This document shows positions 57,163 through 64,000 of a stretch of DNA of 64,000 nucleotides, piece by piece. Below the pieces are notes generated by a model that saw only the letters and a program-made list of their open reading frames with translations, searched no databases and was not told the DNA's origin. Position 1 is the first letter of the stretch. Each line of letters begins with the position of its first letter. Position numbers and translations under genes: made by a program. This DNA is from Streptomyces althioticus (GTDB lineage Bacteria > Actinomycetota > Actinomycetes > Streptomycetales > Streptomycetaceae), in the NCBI GenBank assembly GCA_014649355.1, contig BMSW01000025.1, forward strand, positions 1 through 64,000, given 5' to 3'.

Positions 57163-59697
57163 GTGCGGTCCACATCGCATCAAGAACCCCCGTACATACG
57201 CGGGTTGAGCACAACGAGCACGTCGAACGCACGAAGGACGAGAACCGGACGACGCGCCTGGGCCGCCACCGTGGCCGCCGGTGTCGTCGCCGCCGGCCTG
57301 CTGTCGGGTCCCGCCGCCAGCGCGCACACGGCCCCGGATCCGTCCCTGACAACGATGTCCATCACATCGCCGCCCGGCGGCGCGAACGTCCGTGTGCTGT
57401 TGTTCCACGGCTCGGCGGCCGGTGGCGACGAGTCGCCTCTGGTGAACGCCGGGATCGCGGCGATCGAGCGGATCGGCCGGACCGGCCCGGAGGACCAGCG
57501 CTTCACGGTCACCGCCACCGGCAACCCGTCGGTCTTCACCAACGACAAGAAGCTGAGCCGCTTCAACGCGATCGTGTTCCTCACCGGCGGCGGCGACGTC
57601 CTCGACCCCGAGCAGGAGGCGGGCCTGGAGGCGTACATGGAGGCCGGCGGCGGGTTCGTCGGCCTGCACGACGCGGCCCGCGCGGAGCCGTACTCGGACT
57701 GGTTCACCGGCCTGATCGGCGCCCGCCCGGCCGCGGGAGCGGCCACGGTGCAGCGGGCGACCGTCGAGGTCGGCGACCGCGTGCACCCGGCGACCAAGAG
57801 CCTGCCGCTGGAATGGAAGCGGCCCGACAAGTGGCTGAACTGGGTGAAGAACCCGTCCGGCGACGTCCACACCGTCGCCCGGGTGCGCGAGGCCACCTAC
57901 GAGCCGGGCGCCGGCGCCAACGGCTGGGACCACCCGGTCAGCTGGTGCCGTGACTACGACGGCGGCCGCTCCTTCTACACCGGCATGGGCGGCACGGTGT
58001 CGTCGTACGACGAGACCGACTTCCGCGAGCATCTGCGCGGCGCCCTGCTGTGGACCACCCGCCTGGTGCGGGCCGACTGCAAGGCGACCATCACCGGCAA
58101 CTACACGGCGGAGCGGCTCACCCAGCCCAACCAGCCGGGTCAGAACGACCAGATCGGCGAGCCGCACGGGCTGGTCACCGCGCCCGACGGCCGCGTGTTC
58201 TACATCGGCCGGGGAGGTGCCGACGCCTCGCAGCCCGTGGTCACCGACTGGAACGACCCGGACGTCGGCAAGGGCACGGGCGAGATCCACGTCTACGACC
58301 CGGAGACCAAGAAGGTCACCCTCGCCGGCGCGCTCACCGTCTTCGGCAACAAGGGCGGCGGCGACGAACTGGTCAAGGTCGAGGAGGGCCTGCTCGGCAT
58401 CGAACTCGACCCGAAGTTCGACCGGAACGGGTGGGTGTACCTGCACTGGACGCCTCACTCGGGGATCGACCGGGACAAGCACATGGCCGAGCGGCGGGTC
58501 TCCCGCTTCACCCTCGACCACGCCACGAACAAGCTGGACCTGAGCAGCGAGAAGGTGCTGCTGAAGTGGCCCGTGCAGATCCACAGCTGCTGCCACGCGG
58601 GCGGCGGGATGGCCTGGGACTCCAAGGGCAACCTGTACATCGCCACCGGTGACAACAACTCCAGCGGCTTCAGCGACGGTTACTCGGGCAACAACCCGGA
58701 GCCCAACTACAAGGGCGTGTCCTTCGCCGACGCGCGCCGCACCGCGGGCAACACCAACAACCTCAACGGCAAGATCCTGCGCATCCACCCGGAGCCCGAC
58801 GGCACGTACACCCTCCCCGAGGGCAACCTGTTCACCGGCAGGGAGACCGACGAGGGCGGCGGCAAGACCCGCGGCGAGATCTACGTGATGGGCGTGCGCA
58901 ACCCGGCGCGGATCTCGGTCGACCAGGAGACCGACGTCCTCTACGCGGGCTGGGTCGGCCCCGACGCGGGCGCCCCGTCGGCGACCTGGGGCCCGGCCAA
59001 GTACGACACGTTCGCCGTCATCACCAAGGCGTCCAACCGGGGTTGGCCGTACTGCATGGGCAACAAGCAGCCCTACCGGGACCGCAACCTGCCCGACCCG
59101 ACCAAGCCGCTCGGCTGGTACGACTGCGACCACCCGAAGAACGAGTCGCCGAACAACGACGGCCTGGTCAACCTGCCGCCGGTCACCGGCAACAACATCT
59201 GGTACTCGCCGCAGGGCGGCGGGCCGGACTTCCCGCGCGACGAGAACGGCGTCCCCTCCTACGAGCAGGGCGAGGCGACGTACCGGCTGCCCTGGCTCAA
59301 GGGCGGCGGGCAGGCCGCGATGAACGGCCCGGTCTACCGCTACGACGACGCGAACAGCAGCGACGTCAAGTGGCCCGCGTACTGGGACGGCAAGTGGTTC
59401 GTCGGCGACTTCTACGACGCCGACCAGCCGCGCAACGCCGTGCTGATGGACCCGAGGACGCAGGGCGACGGCGGTCTGCCGGTGCACTCGGAGTCCCTGA
59501 AGAAGATCGTGCCGGTCGGCAACGACGGCATCAAGAACCTGATGGGCTGGACGTTCGGTCCGGACGGCGCGCTGTACGTGCTGGACTACGGGCGCGGGTT
59601 CTTCACCTCCGACGCCAAGTCCGCGCTGTGGCGCGTCACCTACACGGGCGGCGGGCCGACCCCGGCCGCCGGCCGGCTGGCGAGGGGGACTCAGTGA
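57163..59697 (+). CDS. Secreted ThuA-like domain plus PQQ-dependent (glucose/sorbosone) dehydrogenase fusion
   Basis: An 844-aa exported protein. A long basic leader (NARRTRTGRRAWAATVAAG) and hydrophobic core end near PAASAH. Residues about 65-290 are a ThuA-like, glutamine-amidotransferase-fold domain (VRVLLFHGSAAGG, FVGLHDAARAEPYSDWFTGL) associated with 3-keto sugar metabolism. Residues about 310-830 form a soluble PQQ-type sugar dehydrogenase propeller (GLVTAPDGRVFYIGRGG, GLLGIELDPKFDRNGWVYLH, LNGKILRIHPEPDGTY, TFGPDGALYVLDYG). GTG at 57163 is used, with GAGGAGGGG 11 nt upstream; a GTG four codons earlier is too close to that site. It overlaps the next gene by GTGA. Confidence 0.85.
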   Translation: MRSTSHQEPPYIRGLSTTSTSNARRTRTGRRAWAATVAAGVVAAGLLSGPAASAHTAPDPSLTTMSITSPPGGANVRVLLFHGSAAGGDESPLVNAGIAAIERIGRTGPEDQRFTVTATGNPSVFTNDKKLSRFNAIVFLTGGGDVLDPEQEAGLEAYMEAGGGFVGLHDAARAEPYSDWFTGLIGARPAAGAATVQRATVEVGDRVHPATKSLPLEWKRPDKWLNWVKNPSGDVHTVARVREATYEPGAGANGWDHPVSWCRDYDGGRSFYTGMGGTVSSYDETDFREHLRGALLWTTRLVRADCKATITGNYTAERLTQPNQPGQNDQIGEPHGLVTAPDGRVFYIGRGGADASQPVVTDWNDPDVGKGTGEIHVYDPETKKVTLAGALTVFGNKGGGDELVKVEEGLLGIELDPKFDRNGWVYLHWTPHSGIDRDKHMAERRVSRFTLDHATNKLDLSSEKVLLKWPVQIHSCCHAGGGMAWDSKGNLYIATGDNNSSGFSDGYSGNNPEPNYKGVSFADARRTAGNTNNLNGKILRIHPEPDGTYTLPEGNLFTGRETDEGGGKTRGEIYVMGVRNPARISVDQETDVLYAGWVGPDAGAPSATWGPAKYDTFAVITKASNRGWPYCMGNKQPYRDRNLPDPTKPLGWYDCDHPKNESPNNDGLVNLPPVTGNNIWYSPQGGGPDFPRDENGVPSYEQGEATYRLPWLKGGGQAAMNGPVYRYDDANSSDVKWPAYWDGKWFVGDFYDADQPRNAVLMDPRTQGDGGLPVHSESLKKIVPVGNDGIKNLMGWTFGPDGALYVLDYGRGFFTSDAKSALWRVTYTGGGPTPAAGRLARGTQ

Positions 59698-61898
59698 CAC
59701 GTCGACCGAGAGTGTGGGCCGCGCTGCTGGCCGGCCTGATGATGGTGCTCGGCCTGCAGGCGCTGCCCGCGGCCGGGCAGCCGAAGGCCGAGGGCGGCCG
59801 CGCGGCGGCCCAGGTCCTGACCTGGACCGCCGGCAACGACATCGACAAGTACCTGTCCGCGCCGGCCACCGCGGTGGCCGGTTCCGCGACGATCGTCTTC
59901 GAGAACAGTGAGGCCACCGGCAACACCACCGGCATGCCGCACACCCTGACGTTCGTCACCTCCGACCCGGAGTACAACAGCGACGTCCAGCTGAACATCC
60001 TGGCCAACCCGTCCGACGCGCAGGGCGGCCGGCACACCGCGGAGGTGACGCTCACCCCGGGCAGGTACCTCTACCACTGCACCATCCCCGGCCACGGCGA
60101 GATGCGGGGCGTGCTCACCGTCACCGAAGGCGGCGGCGAGGACACCACCGCGCCGGAGGCCACGGCGAAGGTGACCGGCACGCAGAACGGCCAGGGCGAG
60201 TTCGTCGGGTCCGCGAGCGTGACCGTGGAGGCCACGGACGAGGGGTCGGGCGTCGACCGGATCGAGTACGCGCTCGGTGACGACGACGCCTGGCAGCCGT
60301 ACACCGCCCCGGTCGTGGTCGACCAGGTCGGCACGCACACCCTCCGCTACCGCGCCCTGGACAAGGCGGGCAACGTGTCGGAGGAGAAGAGCGTCGACTT
60401 CACCGTCGTCGCGCCGCCGACGGACGACACCACGCCGCCGGAGACCTCGGCGACCGTGGACGGCGAGAGGAACGCCGACGGCCACTACATCGACATGGCG
60501 ACGGTCACCGTCACCGCGTCCGACACCGGCTCCGGCGTCAACACCATCGAGTACGCGCTCGGCGCGGACGGCGCCTGGCAGGCGTACTCCGGTCCGGTGA
60601 TGGTGCACGAGGCGGGAACGCACACCGTCCGCTACCGGGCCACCGACAAGGCGGGCAACGCCGCGGCGGAGAAGAGCGTGGAGTTCACGGTCGTCGCCGC
60701 TCCCCCGCAGGACACCACCCCGCCCACCACGGGTGTCACCGTGGAGGGCACGAAGAACTCCGACGGCGCCTACGTCAGCCGGGCCACGGTGACGGTCGGC
60801 GCCGACGACGGGCACGACGGGTCCGGTGTGGCACGCGTCGAGTACTCCCTCGACGCCGGGCCGTACCTGACGTACACCGCACCCGTGGTCGTGGACCGGG
60901 CGGGCCGGCACACGCTCGCCTACCGGGCCACCGACGAGGCCGGCAACACCTCCGAGCCGCTCACGGTGAGCTTCACGGTGGTGTCCGGCGGGGTCCCCGC
61001 GCCGCCCTGCCCCGAGTACGACGAGCGGCTGACGGTGATCGTCGGCACGGTCGACTCGGGCGTGCCGAACCGCGTCACCAACAACCGGTGCCGGATCGGT
61101 GAGCTGATCGAGGACGAGAAGGAGTGGACCTCGCAGGCGCTGTTCCTGAAGCACGTCAGGACGGTGACGGACGCGCTGAGGAAGGAAGGGGTCGTCGACC
61201 GGCGGGAGTACCGGGCGGTCAACCAGGCCGCCAAGCAGTCCGGCATCGGCACGCCCGGCCAGACCGAGGGGTACCGCGCCATCCTGGACGGCACCGAGGC
61301 GTCCTTCGCCAAGTGGGAGCAGGTGGGCGGCGGTTCATTCAGTCTGAACCCGGACGGGTCGATCACCTCGGGCACCACCCGGGACGGGCTCGGCATGCTG
61401 TGGTTCCCGGAGCGCACGTACGGCGACTTCTCGCTGAAGCTCCAGTGGCGTGACGACGCCCCGGGCACCGGCAACGCCAACGGCGGTGTGTTCGTGCGGT
61501 TCCCGCAGATCCACGACCACCCGGAGGAGTCCCGGCCCGAGTGGGCGGCCATCAAGTTCGGGCACGAGATCCAGGTGTTCGACTCGCCCACCGGCGACAT
61601 GTACAAGACGGGCTCGGTGTACGGCTTCGACCGTGTGGGCCTGGCCGGCGCGGGCGTGACGCAGAAGGGCACCTGGAACGACTACGAGATCCGGGTGGTG
61701 GACCAGCACTACGAGGTCTACCGCAACGGCGTGCTGATCAACGAGTTCGACAACATCGGCGGTCTGGACTTCTCCCCGCCGCGCTCGGACGACCCGGGCA
61801 CGGACGGGCGGCGGTACGCCTCCGGTTACATCGGGCTCCAGGTGCACAGCACGACGGACGTCATCTCCTACCGGGACGTGCGGATCAAGGATCTGTAG
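59694..61898 (+). CDS. Secreted cupredoxin - Ig-like repeats - DUF1080 multidomain protein
   Basis: A 734-aa exported protein. After a signal peptide (residues 1-28) comes a plastocyanin-like domain (about 40-145) with all four type 1 copper ligands: H83, C129, H134 and M137 (MPHTLTF and YHCTIPGHGEM). Three Ig-like repeats follow (about 150-245, 250-345 and 350-445), each with DTTPPET/SGVxxIEYALG and a TLRYRALDKAGN end, as in cell-surface OmpL47-type modules. A Cys-containing linker leads to a C-terminal DUF1080 (3-keto-disaccharide hydrolase/concanavalin-like) domain, about 540-734 (GVFVRFPQIHDHP, WNDYEIRVVDQHYEVYRNGV). It is coupled to the upstream dehydrogenase (GTGA). Confidence 0.87.
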   Translation: MTRRPRVWAALLAGLMMVLGLQALPAAGQPKAEGGRAAAQVLTWTAGNDIDKYLSAPATAVAGSATIVFENSEATGNTTGMPHTLTFVTSDPEYNSDVQLNILANPSDAQGGRHTAEVTLTPGRYLYHCTIPGHGEMRGVLTVTEGGGEDTTAPEATAKVTGTQNGQGEFVGSASVTVEATDEGSGVDRIEYALGDDDAWQPYTAPVVVDQVGTHTLRYRALDKAGNVSEEKSVDFTVVAPPTDDTTPPETSATVDGERNADGHYIDMATVTVTASDTGSGVNTIEYALGADGAWQAYSGPVMVHEAGTHTVRYRATDKAGNAAAEKSVEFTVVAAPPQDTTPPTTGVTVEGTKNSDGAYVSRATVTVGADDGHDGSGVARVEYSLDAGPYLTYTAPVVVDRAGRHTLAYRATDEAGNTSEPLTVSFTVVSGGVPAPPCPEYDERLTVIVGTVDSGVPNRVTNNRCRIGELIEDEKEWTSQALFLKHVRTVTDALRKEGVVDRREYRAVNQAAKQSGIGTPGQTEGYRAILDGTEASFAKWEQVGGGSFSLNPDGSITSGTTRDGLGMLWFPERTYGDFSLKLQWRDDAPGTGNANGGVFVRFPQIHDHPEESRPEWAAIKFGHEIQVFDSPTGDMYKTGSVYGFDRVGLAGAGVTQKGTWNDYEIRVVDQHYEVYRNGVLINEFDNIGGLDFSPPRSDDPGTDGRRYASGYIGLQVHSTTDVISYRDVRIKDL

Positions 61899-61923
61899 CC
61901 GGCTGTTCGGTACGTGAGCCGGG

Positions 61924-62946
61924 TCAGGAGGCCGAGGGTTTGGGCTTCCTGGCCCGGCTCGGCTGCACCCGGCTGGGCTCGCCCGGCATCTTCGGGTACT
62001 CGGGCGGGTAGGGCAGGTCGCCGAGCCCGTGCTCGTGCTCGTCGCGGCGGGCCAGCTCCAGCAAGGGCTCCAGGGAGAAGGCGTGGTCGTCCATGTCCGC
62101 GTGCACGTCGCCCAGTTCGGCGAAGCGCGCGGGCATCGTCGTGATGTCGAAGTCCTGCGGGTGGGCGACACCCACCTCGTCCCAGCGCAGCGGCGCGGAG
62201 ACGGGGGCGTGCGGGCGGGGCCGGACCGAGTAGGCGGAGGCGATGGTGCGGTCGCGGGCGGTCTGGTTGTAGTCGATGAAGATGCGCTCCCCGCGCTCCT
62301 CCTTCCACCACTTGATGGTCACCTTCTCCGGCATCCGGCGTTCCATCTCGCGGCCCACGGCGATGGCGGCGCGGCGGACCTGGGTGAAGGTCCAGCGCGG
62401 CTCGATCGGCACGAAGACGTGCAGGCCGCGGCCGCCGGAGGTCTTGGGCCAGCCCCGCAGCCCGTACTCGTCGAGGACGGCGCGCAGTTCGTGGGCGGCG
62501 CGGGCGGCGTCGTCGTAGTCGGTGCCGGGCTGCGGGTCGAGGTCGATGCGCAGTTCGTCGGGGTGGTCGACGTCCGTGCGGCGCACCGGCCAGGGGTGGA
62601 AGGTGAGCGTGCCGTACTGGGCCGCCCACACCACGGCGCCCTCCTCGGTGGGGCACATCTCGTCGGCGCTGCGACCGCTGGGGAAGGTGATGTGGGCGGT
62701 GGGGATCCAGTCGGGCATGCTCTTGGGGGCGCGCTTCTGGTAGAACCACTCGCCCTCGACGCCGTCCGGGTAGCGCTGGAGGGTGGTGGGGCGCTCGCGC
62801 AGGGCGCGCAGGATGCCGGGGGCCACCGCCTGGTAGTAGCGGGCGACGTCCAGCTTGGTGTAGCCGCGCTCCGGGAAGAACACCTTGTCCGGGCTGGACA
62901 GCCGCACCGTCCTGCCGCCGACCTCGAGCTCCACCGCATCACCCAT
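61924..62946 (-). CDS. ligD: LigD-type DNA polymerase/primase domain protein (NHEJ)
   Basis: A 340-aa stand-alone polymerase of the archaeo-eukaryotic primase superfamily, equivalent to the PolDom of mycobacterial LigD, used with Ku and a ligase for non-homologous end joining. Features are FFPERGYTKLDVARYY, YQKRAPKSMPDW, the catalytic Asp pair in ELRIDLDPQPGTDY, and SGGRGLHVFVPIEP. It lacks the ligase and phosphoesterase domains found in fused LigD. TACCGT lies 6 nt before the ATG, with no Shine-Dalgarno. It is divergent from the ligase gene; Ku is not in the window. Confidence 0.92.
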   Translation of the reverse strand: MGDAVELEVGGRTVRLSSPDKVFFPERGYTKLDVARYYQAVAPGILRALRERPTTLQRYPDGVEGEWFYQKRAPKSMPDWIPTAHITFPSGRSADEMCPTEEGAVVWAAQYGTLTFHPWPVRRTDVDHPDELRIDLDPQPGTDYDDAARAAHELRAVLDEYGLRGWPKTSGGRGLHVFVPIEPRWTFTQVRRAAIAVGREMERRMPEKVTIKWWKEERGERIFIDYNQTARDRTIASAYSVRPRPHAPVSAPLRWDEVGVAHPQDFDITTMPARFAELGDVHADMDDHAFSLEPLLELARRDEHEHGLGDLPYPPEYPKMPGEPSRVQPSRARKPKPSAS

Positions 62947-63008
62947 GCGGCCACGGTAGGCGCGGCCGCGACACCCCGCACACCGGAGGCGCCCACCCCT
63001 ACGCCCCG

Positions 63009-63150
63009 AAGGGGCGCGGGGAACTGCGCGACCAGCCCCCGCCGGCCCGCACCCGGCGCACGACAACGCGGGGCACCCCGTCCGCCGCAGGTACGGCGCT
63101 GAGACCGAGGCCCGCCAGGAGGGTGCCGCCTGCGCCCACCCGTGCCGCCC
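63009..63150. repeat. 142-nt direct repeat, copy 1
   Basis: Matches copy 2 (63218-63359) at 140 of 142 positions by eye; the two differences are in CCGCCGG versus CGACGG and GCGCAC versus GCGTAC. It opens with GGGGCGCGGGGAACTGCG, a sequence recalled as scattered in Streptomyces intergenic regions. The near identity implies recent duplication or gene conversion. Confidence 0.85.
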
Positions 63151-63188
63151 CTGGGGGTACCTCCCAGGCCCTTAAGGCACTGGGGGAG
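63151..63188. repeat. 38-nt palindromic insertion after repeat copy 1
   Basis: Sequence shared after both copies (GCACGACTGCCCGCAGGC) resumes at 63189 in copy 1 but at 63365 in copy 2, where only 5 nt intervene. The extra 38 nt contain CTGGGGGTACCTCCCAG and a hairpin centred on CCCTTAAGG. It looks like a small non-coding mobile or replicating palindrome, similar to short repeats recalled in other Streptomyces genomes. Confidence 0.55.
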
Positions 63189-63217
63189 GCACGACTGCCC
63201 GCAGGCCGCGGCGTCCC

Positions 63218-63359
63218 AAGGGGCGCGGGGAACTGCGCGACCAGCCCCCGACGGCCCGCACCCGGCGTACGACAACGCGGGGCACCCCGTCCGCCGCAGG
63301 TACGGCGCTGAGACCGAGGCCCGCCAGGAGGGTGCCGCCTGCGCCCACCCGTGCCGCCC
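63218..63359. repeat. 142-nt direct repeat, copy 2
   Basis: The second copy of the element starting at 63009, offset by 209 nt, in the same orientation, and ending 76 nt before the ligase ATG. It probably affects, or tolerates, transcription start of that gene. Confidence 0.85.
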
Positions 63360-63435
63360 AAGCGGCACGACTGCCCGCAGGCTGCGGAGCCTTCCTCGAG
63401 GCGCGGAGCACCGCCTCCGTCCTTACAGTCGAGCC

Positions 63436-64000
63436 ATGGACCTCCCGGTGATGCCGCCCGTCAAGCCGATGCTCGCCAAGTCGGTGGCGAAGATCCCGCC
63501 GGGCATGCAGTACGAGGCGAAGTGGGACGGCTTCCGGGCGATCGTGTTCCGCGACGAAGACGAGGTGGAACTGGGCAGCCGTACGGGCAAGCCGCTCACC
63601 CGGTACTTCCCCGAGCTGGTGGAGGCGCTGCGGGAGCGGCTGCCCGAGCGATGCGTCGTGGACGGGGAGATCGTCATCGCCCGCGAAGGGCACCTGGACT
63701 TCGACGCGCTGACGGAGCGCATCCACCCGGCCGACTCCCGGGTACGGACCCTCGCCGAGCGCACCCCCGCGTCGTTCGTGGCGTTCGACCTGCTGGCCCT
63801 CGCGGACGAGTCGCTGCTGGACGTGCCTCTCACCGACCGGCGGAAGCTGCTGGTGCGGGCGCTGCGGGACGTCACCCCGCCGGTGCACGTGGCGCCGGCG
63901 ACGACGGACGTCGAGGTGGCGGAGGGCTGGTTCGAGCAGTACGAGGGCGCGGGTCTGGACGGGGTGGTGGCCAAGCCGCTCGACCTGCGGTACCGGCAGG
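63436..64000 (+). CDS. ATP-dependent DNA ligase (LigC/LigD ligase-domain type), partial
   Basis: The first 188 residues of an ATP-dependent DNA ligase; the gene continues past the right edge. The adenylated Lys is K29 in EAKWDGFRA (motif KxDGxR). Other nucleotidyltransferase motifs visible are LGSRTGKPL, VVDGEIVI, FVAFDLLAL and LDGVVAKPLDLRYR. TACAGT lies 6 nt before the ATG without a Shine-Dalgarno, so it is probably leaderless. It is divergent from the polymerase gene, so polymerase and ligase functions that are fused in mycobacterial LigD are split here. Confidence 0.92.
   Translation, partial: MDLPVMPPVKPMLAKSVAKIPPGMQYEAKWDGFRAIVFRDEDEVELGSRTGKPLTRYFPELVEALRERLPERCVVDGEIVIAREGHLDFDALTERIHPADSRVRTLAERTPASFVAFDLLALADESLLDVPLTDRRKLLVRALRDVTPPVHVAPATTDVEVAEGWFEQYEGAGLDGVVAKPLDLRYRQ

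Larger units (their letters stand above)
62947..63435. other. 489-nt non-coding region between the two DNA end-joining genes
   Basis: No gene is supported; open frames here exist on both strands and repeat themselves because of the duplication. The content is the pair of 142-nt direct repeats, an insertion within one copy and an inverted repeat CGCCCC/GGGGCG at 63002-63016. The last 20 nt include TACAGT (63424-63429), a probable -10 of the ligase gene. Confidence 0.75.

Noticed and set aside
62999..63361. Minus-strand 120-codon frame and similar frames over the 142-nt repeats
   Set aside because: The translation repeats because the DNA is duplicated; no start signal or family resemblance.
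1..64000. CRISPR arrays, tRNA or rRNA genes, transposases, integrases or attachment sites
   Set aside because: None was seen by eye on either strand. The only clear repeats are the 15-nt, 21-nt and 142-nt ones listed, and none has the regular unique spacers of CRISPR.

Overview
The window is actinobacterial chromosome, almost certainly Streptomyces. GC content is very high, GTG and TTG starts and TGATG/ATGA stop-start overlaps are common, and several genes are Streptomyces hallmarks: a hopanoid operon, an SsgA-like sporulation protein, a WhiB-like regulator, a small laccase and an LPFR small protein. From memory, gene order resembles the S. coelicolor segment running from about SCO6767 down to about SCO6709. 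That synteny is recollection, not a search. No CRISPR array, rRNA, tRNA, transposase or prophage gene was seen.

1-8.6 kb (minus strand): a tightly coupled hopanoid operon, hpnC-hpnD-(39-aa protein)-hpnE-polyprenyl synthase-shc-hpnG-hpnH, running into the MEP-pathway gene ispG, which is cut by the window edge. It makes squalene, cyclises it to hopene and adds the adenosyl/ribosyl side chain. A type I IPP isomerase (idi, 18.6 kb) lies nearby. 9.0-17.2 kb: an envelope-polymer locus with an ABC-2 exporter pair, a GT2 glycosyltransferase, two CDP-alcohol phosphotransferases (one lacking a motif Asp), a glycerol-1-phosphate dehydrogenase-like enzyme, a cytidylyltransferase and a divergent galE. The polymer is not known. 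17.3-19.2 kb: zinc exporter zitB behind a Zur-box-like site, then idi.

19.3-35.6 kb: mostly single genes (anti-sigma-type ATPase, HdeD-like membrane protein, enoyl-CoA hydratase, LPFR small protein, Tex, glycolipid-binding-like protein, ABC-F protein, D-amino-acid oxidase, BCCT transporter, coupled secreted CocE hydrolase and M14 carboxypeptidase, macrodomain protein, amino acid permease). Many have a -10-like hexamer 6-9 nt before the start codon and no Shine-Dalgarno, which suggests leaderless mRNAs. 35.8-44.7 kb: MerR regulator, a beta-oxidation operon (CoA transferase/racemase, thiolase, FadB), a 21-nt-period minisatellite, YjbR protein, saccharopine-dehydrogenase-like enoyl reductase, endonuclease V and a Rho-N-like small protein.

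44.8-54.8 kb: secreted Asp-box propeller, ssgD, GPP34-like protein, then an antibiotic-resistance-type ABC-F gene (tiaA-like). Its leader holds a clear promoter, a three-residue open reading frame and a T-tailed attenuator. A UvrA-like ATPase, a dimethylargininase, an acyl-ACP desaturase behind three 15-bp tandem repeats, a WhiB protein and a VOC protein follow. 54.9-61.9 kb: a LacI regulator with a 22-bp palindrome in its promoter, the small laccase, and two translationally coupled secreted proteins (ThuA plus PQQ-type sugar dehydrogenase; cupredoxin plus Ig-like repeats plus DUF1080). These look like an extracellular copper/oxidative carbohydrate module. 61.9-64 kb: divergent LigD-type polymerase and ATP-dependent ligase genes, separated by a 142-bp direct repeat (140/142 identical), one copy of which carries a small palindromic insertion.

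The most promising leads for new biology are the envelope-polymer locus, the laccase/ThuA/cupredoxin-DUF1080 module, the tiaA-like leader, the 39-aa protein inside the hopanoid operon, and the desaturase promoter repeats.
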